Origin: Sphingobium fontiphilum
Lineage (GTDB): Bacteria; Pseudomonadota; Alphaproteobacteria; Sphingomonadales; Sphingomonadaceae
Length of the DNA: 64,000 nucleotides
Assembly: GCF_014196635.1 (NCBI RefSeq)
Contig: NZ_JACIEB010000002.1
Span: 434,001-498,000, forward strand
Direction of reading: 5' to 3'
Position 1 is the first letter of the stretch; each line of letters opens with the position of its first letter. Made by a program: the position numbers and the translations under genes. Of this stretch, positions 28,227 to 37,711 are shown piece after piece. Under the pieces are notes generated by a model. It worked only from the letters and a program-made list of their open reading frames with translations. It ran no database searches and was not told the DNA's origin.

Positions 28227-28669
28227 GTCGCGCCATCCCCCTTGGCCGGAGTCGGCCCGGCGACATAGGGCGGGCTGTCATGCGAGGCGGCAGGCGCGGG
28301 TTCGGCCACATAGGGCGGTTTTTCGACCGACGCCGATTCCGCGACGAAAGGCGGCTTGACGGGGGGCGAAGCCGTGTCCGTCCCGGCGACGGGAGAAGGC
28401 AGGGCCTCCATCACGGCGCCCGGCACGGTTTCAGGCGGATGCTCCGCCATGATCCGCCGGTTCTGGTCGGCCCATTTCTTTTCCAGCTCCTCCAGCTCCA
28501 CTTCGCGCACCATGGCATCAATGCCGGTGCGGAAATGGCGCGCCATGCCGCGCGCCTTGCCGACGATCTGGCCAACCTTGTAAAGCGCGCGCGGCAAATC
28601 CTTGGGGCCGATGACGACCACCGCGACGATGACGATGAGCAGCAGCTCCGTCGAACCGATGTCGAACAT
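28223..28669 (-). CDS. tatB: Sec-independent protein translocase TatB
   Basis: TatB forms the substrate receptor with TatC. The 148 residues start [29 protein letters not shown], the expected short membrane helix with the Gly-Pro hinge, followed by an amphipathic helix ([31 protein letters not shown]). The C-terminal 60 residues carry three imperfect repeats ([24 protein letters not shown]) and are probably disordered. It is 29 bases downstream of tatA. Confidence 0.95.
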   Translation of the reverse strand: MFDIGSTELLLIVIVAVVVIGPKDLPRALYKVGQIVGKARGMARHFRTGIDAMVREVELEELEKKWADQNRRIMAEHPPETVPGAVMEALPSPVAGTDTASPPVKPPFVAESASVEKPPYVAEPAPAASHDSPPYVAGPTPAKGDGAT

Positions 28670-28698
28670 GCGCCGTTAACGCCTGACCAGAGCCGCGT

Positions 28699-28935
28699 TC
28701 AGGCCTTGGTCTTTTCTTCGGTCGCGCTCACGCTGTCCGCTTCGGGCGCGCGCTGGCCCTCGATGCGGGTCGCGGGCTTGGCTGCGGGCGCGTCCTCATC
28801 ATCGGCCATGCCCTTCTTGAAGCTCTTGATGCCCTTGGCGACGTCGCCCATCAGGCCGGAAATGCGGCCGCCGCCAAACAGCAGCATGATGACCAGGAGC
28901 ACAATCACCCAGTGCATCAGCGAAAAGGAACCCAT
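28699..28935 (-). CDS. tatA: Sec-independent protein translocase TatA
   Basis: TatA oligomerises to open the membrane during Tat export. The 78 residues show [43 protein letters not shown], that is one membrane helix, the FGGGR hinge and an amphipathic helix, then an acidic/Ala-rich tail. It is the first tat gene here, following scpB by 26 bases, so tat may be co-transcribed with scpAB. Confidence 0.96.
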   Translation of the reverse strand: MGSFSLMHWVIVLLVIMLLFGGGRISGLMGDVAKGIKSFKKGMADDEDAPAAKPATRIEGQRAPEADSVSATEEKTKA

Positions 28936-28961
28936 CTTAATTCTCCCGATATGAAGCCATA

Positions 28962-29567
28962 TTAGGCTTCCTCGTCATCATTTTCTACAACGTATTGGCC
29001 GCCCGTTCCCGCCAGAGCCTCTTCCATCGCCAGATCGATGGGGTCGAGCAGCCCGGCGGCGCGCAGGTCGTCGATCCCGGGCAGGTCGCGGCGGCTGCTA
29101 AGCCCGAAATGTGACAGAAAATCGGGCGTGGTCGCATAAATCAGCGGCCGCCCCGGCGCCTCGCGCCGCCCGGCGGGCTGCACCCACCCCGCCTCCATCA
29201 ACACGTCCAGCGTGCCCTTCGCCACCTGAACCCCGCGAATCGCCTCGATTTCCGCGCGGCTCACCGGCTCATGGTAAGCGATGATCGCCAGCGTCTCCAT
29301 CGCCGCGCGCGACAGGCGGCGCGGTTCGTCGCGTTCCTGCCGCAAAATATGCGCCAGATCGGCGGCGGTCTGAAAATGCCAGCGGCCGCCGCGCTCCACC
29401 AGGTTGACGCCGCGCCCGGCATAATCCGCCGCCAGTCCTGCGAGCGCGGCGGGCAGGTCGCCGCCCTCGCCCACATGCTGGCGCAACTGCCCCAGGCTGA
29501 GCGGCTGGTCCGACGCGAACAATGCCGCCTCCACCGCGCGGGCAAAATCGTCCGGCTCCCCGATCAT
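28962..29567 (-). CDS. scpB: Segregation and condensation protein ScpB
   Basis: ScpB is the winged-helix kite subunit of the SMC condensin. The 201 residues include [21 protein letters not shown] at the start, [13 protein letters not shown], the conserved [30 protein letters not shown], and the second winged helix ([24 protein letters not shown]). The ATG overlaps the scpA stop (ATGA), which fixes the start. The C-terminal tail is acidic. Confidence 0.96.
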   Translation of the reverse strand: MIGEPDDFARAVEAALFASDQPLSLGQLRQHVGEGGDLPAALAGLAADYAGRGVNLVERGGRWHFQTAADLAHILRQERDEPRRLSRAAMETLAIIAYHEPVSRAEIEAIRGVQVAKGTLDVLMEAGWVQPAGRREAPGRPLIYATTPDFLSHFGLSSRRDLPGIDDLRAAGLLDPIDLAMEEALAGTGGQYVVENDDEEA

Positions 29568-30346
29568 GCCCTCTCCCCGCCCCGATTGGCGGCGCGCAGA
29601 TAGAGCGGCGCGAACATGCCGTCCTGCCATATATCCACCCGCCCCTGCCGCGCCAGTTCCAGCGCGGCGACGAAACTGCTGGCCAGCGCCGACCGGCCCA
29701 GCGCCGCATCCAGCCCTTCGGGCAGAAAATCCTCCAGCCGGTGCCAATCGATCGACGCGCCGACCAGCGCCCCCACCCGCCTTATCGCCTCGTCCAGCGT
29801 CATCACCGGCCGCCGGGCGACGACATGCACGACCGTCCGTGCGCGCGCCCGCACCCGGCCATAGGTGCGGATGAGGTCGAACAGGCTGGCGTCCCACTGC
29901 ACCTTTCGGATGGTGCGAAGCCCTTCGGGCGCGGGGCGGACGAACACGTCGCGGCCGATACGGTCGCGCGCCATCAGCCGCGCGCCCGCATCGCGCATCG
30001 CCGACAAGCGTTGCAGCCGCAATGTCAGGCGCAGCGCCAGTTCCTCCGGGCTAGGCTCCGGCTGCGCTTCGCGCGGCAGCAGCAGCGCGGATTTGAGATA
30101 GGCGAGCCAGGCCGCCATCACCAGATAATCGGCCGCCAGTTCCAGCCGCAGCGCCCGCGCGCCCTCGATATAGGCCAGATATTGCTCGACCAGCGCCAGA
30201 ATGGAAATTTCGCGCAGGTCGACCTTCTGCGTTCGCGCCAGCGCCAGCAACAGGTCGAGCGGCCCTTCCCAGCTTTCGAAGCTGACCGTCAGCACCTCCG
30301 GGCCGGGCAGCTGCGGCAAGGGCGCTGGCGTGAACAGGTCGGCCAT
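29564..30346 (-). CDS. scpA: Segregation and condensation protein ScpA
   Basis: ScpA is the kleisin subunit bridging SMC heads in the condensin complex. The 260 residues have the N-terminal FESWEGPLDLLLALARTQKVDLREISI, the central YLVMAAWLAYLKSALLLPRE, and a C-terminal winged-helix part (SFVAALELARQGRVDIWQDGMFAPLYL). It is 7 bases after nagZ and overlaps scpB. Confidence 0.96.
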   Translation of the reverse strand: MADLFTPAPLPQLPGPEVLTVSFESWEGPLDLLLALARTQKVDLREISILALVEQYLAYIEGARALRLELAADYLVMAAWLAYLKSALLLPREAQPEPSPEELALRLTLRLQRLSAMRDAGARLMARDRIGRDVFVRPAPEGLRTIRKVQWDASLFDLIRTYGRVRARARTVVHVVARRPVMTLDEAIRRVGALVGASIDWHRLEDFLPEGLDAALGRSALASSFVAALELARQGRVDIWQDGMFAPLYLRAANRGGERA

Positions 30347-30353
30347 CAGCCGA

Positions 30354-31367
30354 TCATGCCGGAACGAGGCCGATCAGCGCGTCGCGCGTGGCGATCAGGC
30401 GGTCCAGCGACAATGGATCGCCGCCGCGCGTCACGCTGGCCATGGCGCGGTCGAGCCGGGCGCGCGAGGCTTCGCTGATGTCGGGCAGCGCCTCTGCAAT
30501 CCCGACCATCTCGCCCATCCGCCCCCAGCAATTGAGCGCCAGGTCGCATCCGGCCGCGACCACCCCGACGGCGAGCGCTGGAATGTCCCCTTTCAGCGCC
30601 TTCATGTCCAGATCGTCGGACATCAACAGCCCGTCGAAGCCGATTCGTCCGCGGATGATCTCCTCGATCACGAAGGGCGACAGGCTGGCGGGGCGCTCCG
30701 CATCCCAGGCGGTGTAAACGATATGCGCCGTCATCCCCATCGGCGCGGCGCGCAGCGCGCGGAATGGCGCCAGGTCGACTGCCAGCGCCTCTTCACTGGC
30801 GGTGACGGTCGGCAATTCCAGATGGCTGTCGACCAGCGCCCGGCCATGGCCCGGCATATGCTTGACGATGCCGACCACGCCGCCGTCGGCCAGCCCCTCC
30901 AGCACTGCGCGGCCCAGCGCCGCGACCCGCATCGGTTCCGCGCCCAGAGTGCGGTCGCCCATGATGTCGCTGGCCCCGTCCTGCCGCACGTCGAGCAGCG
31001 GCAGCGCGTCGACGCTGATCCCCGCGTCGGCCAGGGTCGCGGCGATCGCCGCCGCATTGGCCCGCGCCGCCGCGATCGCGCTGGACGGCGCAATGTCGTA
31101 AAGCCGGTCGAAAATCTCCATCGGCGGGAATGCGGGCCAGTGCGGCGGCTGCATCCGCGCCACCCGGCCGCCTTCCTGATCGATCATGATGAGGAGGTCA
31201 TCGCACCCGTGCAGCGCCCGCAGATCGTCGGTCAGCGCGCGCAGTTGCTCAGGGTCCACGATGTTGCGGCGGAACAGGATATAACCGGCCGGTTCCGCTT
31301 CGGCGAAGAAGGCGCGCTCGTCGGCGGTCAGTTCCGGCCCGGACAGGCCAAAGATCACGGGTTTCAT
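30354..31367 (-). CDS. nagZ: Beta-N-acetylhexosaminidase NagZ
   Basis: NagZ is the cytoplasmic GH3 enzyme that removes GlcNAc from anhydromuropeptides in cell-wall recycling. The 337 residues include LIMIDQEGGRVARMQPPHWP near residue 65, the catalytic His/Asp loop GIVKHMPGHGRALVDSHLELP, and the downstream GLLMSDDLDMKAL containing the nucleophile Asp. Gene order SPOR-nagZ-scpA is the common sphingomonad arrangement. Confidence 0.95.
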   Translation of the reverse strand: MKPVIFGLSGPELTADERAFFAEAEPAGYILFRRNIVDPEQLRALTDDLRALHGCDDLLIMIDQEGGRVARMQPPHWPAFPPMEIFDRLYDIAPSSAIAAARANAAAIAATLADAGISVDALPLLDVRQDGASDIMGDRTLGAEPMRVAALGRAVLEGLADGGVVGIVKHMPGHGRALVDSHLELPTVTASEEALAVDLAPFRALRAAPMGMTAHIVYTAWDAERPASLSPFVIEEIIRGRIGFDGLLMSDDLDMKALKGDIPALAVGVVAAGCDLALNCWGRMGEMVGIAEALPDISEASRARLDRAMASVTRGGDPLSLDRLIATRDALIGLVPA

Positions 31368-31427
31368 AGGCGCGATGGTAGCGGCTGGAGCGGCGGCTGT
31401 CGAAGGGCTTTGTGGCCGGGCCGCTGC

Positions 31428-32150
31428 TCAATTGACGACGATGCAATTTTCGCCCGCGACCTTCAGCTTGCCGCACAACGTCGCCGACTGCGCGCCCGAC
31501 AGCGCGCGCAGGCGATAGACGGTGCTGCCCCTCACTTCGGCGGGTTCGACCGCCATCGCCAGCGGCGCGAGATAGGCGAAACGGCGGCTGAGCCGCGACC
31601 AGGCGTCCTTCGCCCCGCTTTCGCTGCCATAGGCGCCCAACTGGATCATCGCGCCGGCGGGGGAAGCCTTGGCGGCGGGCGCCTGCGGCTTGCTGCCGGT
31701 CGCGTCGGCGACGGGCGCGGTCACGCTGGCCGCCGGGCGGGTCGCGGCGGGCGGGGCGGGACGCTCCCTGGGCGGAGTGGTCTGGGTGATCGGCGCTTCG
31801 GGCATCCGGCTGGCGTCGATATGGCCGTCGCGGGTCACGCCCTCGCTGGCGGCGAAGCTGGCGTCGCCCTCGCCCTGGAATTTGCGGGCGTCGGCCTCGT
31901 TGGCGAGCACCTTATAGTCGCCCTCCGGCGCGGCGATCAGCGTGCCCTGGTCCGCCAGGCCTTCGCCCCGGTTTTGCAGCCACCATATGCCGGTGACCAC
32001 CCCGCCGATCAGCACCAGCGCGATCAGGATGAAACCCAGCAGGCTGAGCGGCGACACGCGATCTTCCTGCTCATCGTCCAGCGCGGGCTCCAGCCAGGGG
32101 AGACGGTCCTCGTCATCCAGGTCGAGCTGCCCGCGCCCATAATCGCCCAT
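31428..32150 (-). CDS. SPOR-domain membrane protein
   Basis: The 240-residue protein has an acidic cytoplasmic start, one transmembrane segment at about 37-57 (LLGFILIALVLIGGVVTGIWWL), an Ala/Pro-rich linker, and a C-terminal SPOR domain from about 165 (AMIQLGAYGSESGAKDAWSRL, then VYRLRALSG). This is the FtsN-like architecture: anchored in the inner membrane with a periplasmic peptidoglycan-binding end. Whether it does the job of FtsN is inference. It follows argS by 19 bases and may share its transcript. Confidence 0.88.
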   Translation of the reverse strand: MGDYGRGQLDLDDEDRLPWLEPALDDEQEDRVSPLSLLGFILIALVLIGGVVTGIWWLQNRGEGLADQGTLIAAPEGDYKVLANEADARKFQGEGDASFAASEGVTRDGHIDASRMPEAPITQTTPPRERPAPPAATRPAASVTAPVADATGSKPQAPAAKASPAGAMIQLGAYGSESGAKDAWSRLSRRFAYLAPLAMAVEPAEVRGSTVYRLRALSGAQSATLCGKLKVAGENCIVVN

Positions 32151-32169
32151 CGCCGAAAAATCCCTGTCT

Positions 32170-33897
32170 TCACTGCATCTCTGTCATGGCGGTGACGCCC
32201 ATCAACGCCAATCCGTTGCGAATGATCTGCCCTATTCCCCGCGCCAAGAAAAGCCGCGTCGCGGTCAGCGCCGGATCATCGGGCAGGATGACCCGCGCCG
32301 ACGGATCATCGTTGCCGACATTCCACCAGCCATGGAAGGCGGAAGCCAAGTCATTGAGATAAAAGGCGATACGATGCGGTTCGCGGGCCTGCGCGGCGCC
32401 TTCCACCACGCGCGGAAACTGGGCGGCGAGCTTGACGAGGCCCAGCTCCACCGTCCCAAGCCGGGACAGGTCGACAGCGGGCAGCGTGATCCCGGCCTCC
32501 TGCGTCCGCCGACCGAGCGAGGCAATGCGCGCATGGGCGTACTGGACGTAGAAGACCGGATTGTCCTTCGACGCCTCCACCACCTTGGCGAAATCGAAAT
32601 CCATCTGCGCGTCGGCCTTGCGCGTCAACATGGTGAAGCGCACGACATCCTTGCCCACTTCGCCCACCACATCGGCCAGCGTCACGAAATTGCCCGCGCG
32701 CTTGGACATCTTCACCGGCTCGCCATCGCGCAGCAGGCGGACCATCTGAATGAGCTTCACGTCGAAGCGCGCCCGCCCTTCGGTCAGCGCCGCGACGGCG
32801 GCCTGGATGCGCTTGACCGTGCCCGCATGGTCCGCGCCCCATATGTCGATCAACTGGTCGGCGGATTGCGCCTTCTGGTAATGATAGGCCATGTCGGCCC
32901 CGAAATAGGTCCACGACCCGTTCGACTTTTTAATGGGCCGGTCCTGATCGTCGCCGAACTTGGTGGACCGGAACAGCGGCAGCTCCACCGGCTCCCAGTC
33001 TTCGGGCGTCTCGCCCTTGGGCGCTTCCAGCACGCCGTCATAGACAAGATCATGTTCGCGCAGCCAGGCTTCGGCGGCCTCGGGCTTGCCCGCCGCCTGC
33101 AATTCGGCTTCCGACGAGAATATGTCGTGATGAATGCCCAGCAGCGCCAGGTCGCTGCGGATCATGTCCATCATCCGCGCGACGGCAAAGGTGCGGAACG
33201 TGACGAGCCATTCGCTCTCCGGCGCGGCGACGAAGCGGTCGCCATGTTCGGCCGCCAATGCCTGACCCACCGGGACCAGATAGTCGCCGGGATAGAGGCC
33301 TTCGGGAATGTCGCCGATATCCTGCCCCAACGCCTCGCGGTAGCGCAGATGCGCCGACCGGGCGAGCACATCGACCTGCCCGCCCGCGTCGTTGATATAA
33401 TATTCGCGGATGACCTTGTGCCCGATCGCCTCCAGCAGTGTGGCGAGCGCGTCGCCGACCACCGCCCCCCGGCAATGGCCCATATGCATGGGGCCGGTGG
33501 GGTTGGCGGAGACATATTCGACATTGACGATGACGCCAGCGCCGCTGTCGGACCGGCCATAGACGTCGGCCGCCGCGTGGATCGCCTCCAGTTCGGCGGT
33601 CCAGGTCGCGTCGGTCAGCCGCAGGTTGATGAAGCCCGGCCCGGCGATGGCGGCGCTGTCCACCGCGTCCAGCGCCTCCAGCCCGGCGACGATCTTTTCG
33701 GCTAGCGCGCGCGGGTTCGTGCCTGCGGGCTTGGCCAGCACCATGGCGGCATTGGTCGCCATGTCGCCATGGGAAGGGTCGCGCGGCGGCTCGACCGTCA
33801 CCGCCTTGCGGCTGAGGCCCGGCGGCAACGCGCCCTCGGCCTCCAGCGCGTCGAGCACGGCGTTCAGATGGGCGGTGAAACGGGTATAGAGAGACAC
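32170..33897 (-). CDS. argS: Arginyl-tRNA synthetase
   Basis: This class I synthetase charges tRNA-Arg. The 575 residues include the HIGH-type motif in [28 protein letters not shown], the KMSK motif in [11 protein letters not shown], and the anticodon-binding domain at the C-terminus. Translation most likely starts at GTG (GTG-TCT-CTC-TAT), with GAGGAACT about 8 bases upstream. A longer open frame upstream only translates an intergenic repeat. Confidence 0.96.
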   Translation of the reverse strand: MSLYTRFTAHLNAVLDALEAEGALPPGLSRKAVTVEPPRDPSHGDMATNAAMVLAKPAGTNPRALAEKIVAGLEALDAVDSAAIAGPGFINLRLTDATWTAELEAIHAAADVYGRSDSGAGVIVNVEYVSANPTGPMHMGHCRGAVVGDALATLLEAIGHKVIREYYINDAGGQVDVLARSAHLRYREALGQDIGDIPEGLYPGDYLVPVGQALAAEHGDRFVAAPESEWLVTFRTFAVARMMDMIRSDLALLGIHHDIFSSEAELQAAGKPEAAEAWLREHDLVYDGVLEAPKGETPEDWEPVELPLFRSTKFGDDQDRPIKKSNGSWTYFGADMAYHYQKAQSADQLIDIWGADHAGTVKRIQAAVAALTEGRARFDVKLIQMVRLLRDGEPVKMSKRAGNFVTLADVVGEVGKDVVRFTMLTRKADAQMDFDFAKVVEASKDNPVFYVQYAHARIASLGRRTQEAGITLPAVDLSRLGTVELGLVKLAAQFPRVVEGAAQAREPHRIAFYLNDLASAFHGWWNVGNDDPSARVILPDDPALTATRLFLARGIGQIIRNGLALMGVTAMTEMQ

Positions 33898-33919
33898 GGG
33901 GGCAGTTCCTCGAAAAGCT

Positions 33920-34018
33920 TTGAACCCGTTCGGGCCGAGCCGGTCGAAGGGCCCTGCACTTTCTGGAACAGAAGAACAGCCCTTCGACATGCTCAGGGCG
34001 AACGGTTATTGGGGTTCG
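33920..34018. repeat. Inverted REP-like repeat upstream of argS
   Basis: Two arms face each other: GTTCGGGCCGAGCCGGTCGA followed by AGGGC (about 33928-33952), and GCCCTTCGACATGCTCAGGG followed by CGAAC (about 33981-34005). They share GTTCG, GAGC and GTCGAAGGGC as dyads. The GCCCTTCGAC-A-GCTCAGGGCGAACGG motif is a very common dispersed intergenic element in alphaproteobacteria and some others. Confidence 0.7.
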
Positions 34019-34021
34019 TCC

Positions 34022-34678
34022 TCAGCGGGTCGCGTTATATCGCAACTGATCCTGCGTCAGGTTGAAACCGACGAGCAGGTCGAAACTGGTTCGCTGCAAC
34101 GCCGCCTTCACCTCCGGCCGGGCGAAGGGGTCGAGCGCCGCATCGGCGTCGCCCGCCTTGCGCTTCTGGGTGATGAGATCCTGGATATCGGCGGGCAGCG
34201 TCGCGGCCGCCTTGTCGACATAGGATGCCGCCGTGGCGGTGGCGCTGGTGCGATACTGGCCGGGCGCGAAATTGAGCGTCACCTGCCCAACCCGCTTGGC
34301 GATCACGGCTTCGCCGCCGCGCGTCACGACAGAGAAATAGGGCAACGTCACCTGCCGCGCATCAGCGGCGTCGGTGCGGCGAGCGTTCACGACGAAGGTC
34401 GCCTGCGTATAAAGCTGTGGCCCGTCTGTGCAGGTAGAGCGCAGGTCGGTGATGTTCGCCACCACGTCGATCGCGCGGGAATCGGTGCTCTGCGGCGGAT
34501 TGAACAGCGTCACGTCGCCGGTATAGGCCGGCACCGCCGCCGACGGGCAGGCCGAACGCACTGCGACGATGCCGCCGGTCGCGTCGATTTCCCCCTTCCG
34601 CGAGCAGCCCGCAAGGGCCAGGGCCGCCATGCCGGTCAGCGCGATACGGGAAAATGTCGGTCGGAAAGATACGATCAC
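34022..34678 (-). CDS. Lipoprotein of unknown function
   Basis: This 218-residue protein has a lipoprotein signal peptide ending in the lipobox LALAGC (Cys25), so it should be anchored in the envelope. The rest is a single domain I do not recognise; it has alternating beta-like strands ([39 protein letters not shown]) and one Cys pair (ACPSAAV, TCTDG) that could form a disulfide. It probably starts at GTG with AAGGGA 7 bases upstream; an in-frame ATG lies further up. It is divergent from ispH. Confidence 0.75.
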   Translation of the reverse strand: MIVSFRPTFSRIALTGMAALALAGCSRKGEIDATGGIVAVRSACPSAAVPAYTGDVTLFNPPQSTDSRAIDVVANITDLRSTCTDGPQLYTQATFVVNARRTDAADARQVTLPYFSVVTRGGEAVIAKRVGQVTLNFAPGQYRTSATATAASYVDKAAATLPADIQDLITQKRKAGDADAALDPFARPEVKAALQRTSFDLLVGFNLTQDQLRYNATR

Positions 34679-34804
34679 TGGGCAATCCCTTGGGAACAGG
34701 CGATGGGCCTCATTATCCGGCATGTGCCCCCCGCGCAACCGAAAGCAGGACCGGCTGTGAAGCGCCCCTTTCATCATGCGCGCCTTTCGCCTAAGTGCCC
34801 GGAC

Positions 34805-35767
34805 ATGACCGCCGACGCCCCCGCCGCCCGCCCGCCCCTGAAGCTGCTGATCGCCGCGCCGCGCGGCTTTTGCGCCGGGGTCGACCGCGCCATCGTCATC
34901 GTCGAAAAGGCGATCGAAAAATATGGCGCGCCTGTCTATGTCCGCCATGAAATCGTCCACAATAGATATGTGGTCGACAATCTGAAGGCGCAGGGCGCGG
35001 TGTTCGTCGAGGAACTGGACCAGGTGCCAGACGGGATGCCGGTCGTCTTTTCCGCCCATGGCGTGCCCAAGACCGTGCCCGCCGACGCGCAGGCGCGCGA
35101 CCTGCCCTTTCTCGACGCCACCTGCCCGCTGGTCAGCAAGGTGCACCGCCAGGCGGAGCGGCAGGTGGAGGCCGGTCGCCATATCCTGTTCATCGGCCAT
35201 CGCGGCCATCCCGAAGTGATCGGCACATTCGGCCAGGTGCCCGAAGGGGCGATGACGCTGATCGAGACGGAGGCGGACGCGGAGAATTTCGCGCCGCAGG
35301 ACACCGACAATCTGGCTTTCCTGACGCAAACGACCCTGTCGGTCGACGATACCGCCGCCATCGTCGCCATCCTTGAACGGCGTTTCCCCACCATCGCCGC
35401 GCCCAAGGGCGAGGATATCTGTTACGCCACATCCAACCGGCAGGCGGCGGTGAAGGCCATCGCCGGGCGGTGCGACGCGATGCTGGTGATCGGCGCGCCC
35501 AACAGTTCCAACTCGCTGCGACTGGTCGAGGTGGCCGAACGCGCGGGCATCCCCGCCCGGCTGATCCAGCGCGCGCAGGACATCGATTTCGACTGGCTGG
35601 GCGGCGCGCAGACGGTCGGCATCACCGCCGGGGCATCCGCGCCCGAAATTTTGGTGCGCGAGGTGGTCGACCATCTCGGCACACGATTCGCGATCACCGA
35701 GGAACAGGTTGAAACCGCGCGGGAAACCGTCGCGTTCAAGCTGCCGCGCGGGCTGGAGGCGGCATAA
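34805..35767 (+). CDS. ispH: 4-hydroxy-3-methylbut-2-enyl diphosphate reductase
   Basis: IspH is the iron-sulfur enzyme for the last step of the MEP isoprenoid pathway, making IPP and DMAPP from HMBPP. The 320 residues contain the three cluster cysteines in [13 protein letters not shown] (Cys23), [11 protein letters not shown] and [12 protein letters not shown], plus the active-site [10 protein letters not shown] and [10 protein letters not shown]. It is followed 3 bases later by thrB. Confidence 0.97.
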   Translation: MTADAPAARPPLKLLIAAPRGFCAGVDRAIVIVEKAIEKYGAPVYVRHEIVHNRYVVDNLKAQGAVFVEELDQVPDGMPVVFSAHGVPKTVPADAQARDLPFLDATCPLVSKVHRQAERQVEAGRHILFIGHRGHPEVIGTFGQVPEGAMTLIETEADAENFAPQDTDNLAFLTQTTLSVDDTAAIVAILERRFPTIAAPKGEDICYATSNRQAAVKAIAGRCDAMLVIGAPNSSNSLRLVEVAERAGIPARLIQRAQDIDFDWLGGAQTVGITAGASAPEILVREVVDHLGTRFAITEEQVETARETVAFKLPRGLEAA

Positions 35768-35770
35768 GCC

Positions 35771-36760
35771 ATGGCCGTCTATACCCATGTTCCAGCCGAG
35801 GAGATTGACGCCTTCCTCACCCGCTACGACGCCGGCCGGCTGGTGTCAGCCAAGGGCATCGCCGAAGGGGTGGAGAACAGCAATTACCTGCTCGAAACCA
35901 CGGGAGCGGATGGCGCAGGTCAGTCTGGAAGCCATCGCTACATCCTCACCCTTTATGAAAAGCGGGTGGACGAAGCCGACCTGCCCTTCTTCATGGACCT
36001 GCTCGACCATCTGGGCGCGCGCGGCTGCCTGGTTCCCCGCTTCATCGCGGATCGCGAGGGCAACAGGCTGCAACAGCTCGGCGGACGCCCGGCCTGCCTG
36101 ATCGAATTTCTGACCGGCATTTCCGTCACCGAACCGACACCCGATCAGGCGCGCGCGGCGGGCGCGGCCCTGGGCGAACTACACAAGGCGGCAGAGGGCT
36201 TTGCGGGCAAGCGGCGCAACGCGCTCGACCTTGCCGGATGGCATGATCTGGCGGCGAAATGCGGCGATGATTTCGATGTGATCGCGCCGGGCCTGAAAGC
36301 CCGCGTCGCGCAGGAACTGAGCTACCTCGATGTCCATTGGCCCGGCGACCTTGCTCGTTCGGTCATCCATGCCGACCTTTTCCCCGACAATGTGCTGATG
36401 CTGGGGGATGCGGTGACGGGGCTGATCGACTTTTATTTCAGTTGCACCGACATCCGCGCCTATGACCTTGCCGTCACCCACAGCGCCTGGTGCTTCAGCA
36501 ATGACGGCGCGACCTTCTTTGCGGATCGCGCGGCAGCGATGGGCGCGGGCTATGCCGCGACGCACGGCCTGACCGACGCCGAACGCGCCGCCTTCCCGAT
36601 ATTGTGCCGGGGGGCGGCGCTGCGGTTCCTGCTGACGCGCGCCTATGACTGGATCAACACGCCCGCCGACGCGCTGGTCACGCGCAAGGATCCGCTTGCC
36701 TTCCAGCGGCGGCTGGATTTTTACGCCAGCGCCGATCCGGCGGTGCTGCTCGGCGCATGA
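35771..36760 (+). CDS. thrB: Homoserine kinase (aminoglycoside-phosphotransferase fold)
   Basis: This is the second, APH-like class of homoserine kinase, found in many alphaproteobacteria, which phosphorylates homoserine for threonine synthesis. The 329 residues include [12 protein letters not shown] near residue 37, the catalytic loop [15 protein letters not shown] with its Asp, and [21 protein letters not shown] as the metal-binding segment. The start ATG follows ispH at once. Its last four bases overlap rnhA. Confidence 0.93.
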   Translation: MAVYTHVPAEEIDAFLTRYDAGRLVSAKGIAEGVENSNYLLETTGADGAGQSGSHRYILTLYEKRVDEADLPFFMDLLDHLGARGCLVPRFIADREGNRLQQLGGRPACLIEFLTGISVTEPTPDQARAAGAALGELHKAAEGFAGKRRNALDLAGWHDLAAKCGDDFDVIAPGLKARVAQELSYLDVHWPGDLARSVIHADLFPDNVLMLGDAVTGLIDFYFSCTDIRAYDLAVTHSAWCFSNDGATFFADRAAAMGAGYAATHGLTDAERAAFPILCRGAALRFLLTRAYDWINTPADALVTRKDPLAFQRRLDFYASADPAVLLGA

Positions 36761-37200
36761 GCGATCTTCCTCAGGTCGACATCTTCACCGACGGCGCGTG
36801 CAAGGGCAATCCCGGCCCCGGCGGCTGGGGCGCTGTGCTGCGCTTTGGCGACAAGGAACGCGAGCTGTCAGGCGGCGAGGCGGACACGACCAACAACCGG
36901 ATGGAGATGATGGCCGCGATCGAGGCGCTCAACGCCCTCAAGCGCCCCTGCGTCGTGCGCCTGCACACCGACAGCAAATATGTGCTGGACGGCATCACCA
37001 AATGGGTTTTCGGCTGGCAGAAAAAGGGCTGGCGCACGGCCGACAACAAGCCGGTGAAGAATGTCGAGCTATGGCAGGCGCTGGTCAAGGCGGCGGCGCG
37101 CCATCAGCTTAGCTGGATCTGGGTCAAGGGCCATGCCGGGCACCCGGAAAATGAGCGCGCCGACGCGCTGGCCTGCGCCGCGGCGGAGGCGATGCGCTGA
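36757..37200 (+). CDS. rnhA: Ribonuclease HI
   Basis: RNase HI cuts the RNA strand of RNA-DNA hybrids such as R-loops and Okazaki primers. The 147 residues keep all four catalytic carboxylates: Asp in [16 protein letters not shown], Glu in [13 protein letters not shown], Asp in [12 protein letters not shown], and Asp in [12 protein letters not shown]. The start overlaps thrB (ATGA). Confidence 0.97.
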   Translation: MSDLPQVDIFTDGACKGNPGPGGWGAVLRFGDKERELSGGEADTTNNRMEMMAAIEALNALKRPCVVRLHTDSKYVLDGITKWVFGWQKKGWRTADNKPVKNVELWQALVKAAARHQLSWIWVKGHAGHPENERADALACAAAEAMR

Positions 37201-37210
37201 CGGCTTTGCC

Positions 37211-37618
37211 TCAGCGCGCCGAAGCCGGGCAGGCCCGCCGCCGATAGCGCCAGTTGCCCAGATGCGCGGCCGCCAGCATCAGGCCACCCGCCAACGTCGC
37301 CGCCGTTTCAGCCAGCCCCTCCTCACCCAGCGCCAGCCCAGCCGCCATGCACGACAGGCCCAGCACGCCCGCCGCCAACGGCACAGGCCGACCATGCCGA
37401 CGCCATCCCGACAACAGGGCAAAGGCGCTGGTCGGCGCCGCCAGCGCCAGCACGATGGCATGGAAATGCGGGCCTGGATCAATCCTCGCGGTCAGCGCAG
37501 GCAGCAGCCCAAGCAATACCGGCAGGAGCAGACAATGGACCATGCAGGCAAAGGATGCGCAGACCGCTAAACCATCCAGCCCGTCGTCCAGACGGTTCTT
37601 CAACAAACGCATATCCAT
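37211..37618 (-). CDS. MerC-like membrane protein
   Basis: The 135 residues form about four transmembrane helices. The first contains CASFACMVHCLLLPVLLGLLP, matching the MerC-type signature of cysteines flanking a membrane segment (CxxxCxxHC region). Classic MerC carries mercuric ion inward, but no merR, merA, merT or merP is nearby. A Zur-like operator stands 31 bases upstream, so a role in zinc or another divalent metal is more plausible. The gene converges on rnhA, with only 10 bases between the stop codons. Confidence 0.75.
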   Translation of the reverse strand: MDMRLLKNRLDDGLDGLAVCASFACMVHCLLLPVLLGLLPALTARIDPGPHFHAIVLALAAPTSAFALLSGWRRHGRPVPLAAGVLGLSCMAAGLALGEEGLAETAATLAGGLMLAAAHLGNWRYRRRACPASAR

Positions 37619-37648
37619 ACCGAGCCTTCAACATCCAATCGCGCGGCG

Positions 37649-37671
37649 CATATGATATAGTATATCATTTG
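37649..37671 (-). promoter_or_regulatory. Zur-like operator
   Basis: The core is a perfect 8-1-8 palindrome, ATGATATA-G-TATATCAT (37652-37668), extended by matching outer bases to 23. Read toward the gene, it fits the E. coli Zur consensus GAAATGTTATANTATAACAT at most positions; the inner half-site TGATATA differs from the Zur TGTTATA by one base and from the Fur TGATAAT by two. It lies where a repressor would block the MerC-like gene. Confidence 0.65.
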
Positions 37672-37711
37672 TTGCAAGGCCCGGCCGCGTCTTTTCATGC
37701 GCGGCCTGCGG

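Noticed and set aside
34679..35788. A minus-strand extension of the lipoprotein gene across ispH
   Set aside because: ispH on the plus strand is unambiguous, and the lipoprotein signal peptide with its lipobox fixes the real start near 34678.
37211..37618. Mercury resistance determinant
   Set aside because: Only a MerC-like protein is present; merR, merT, merP and merA are absent and the upstream box looks like a Zur site.
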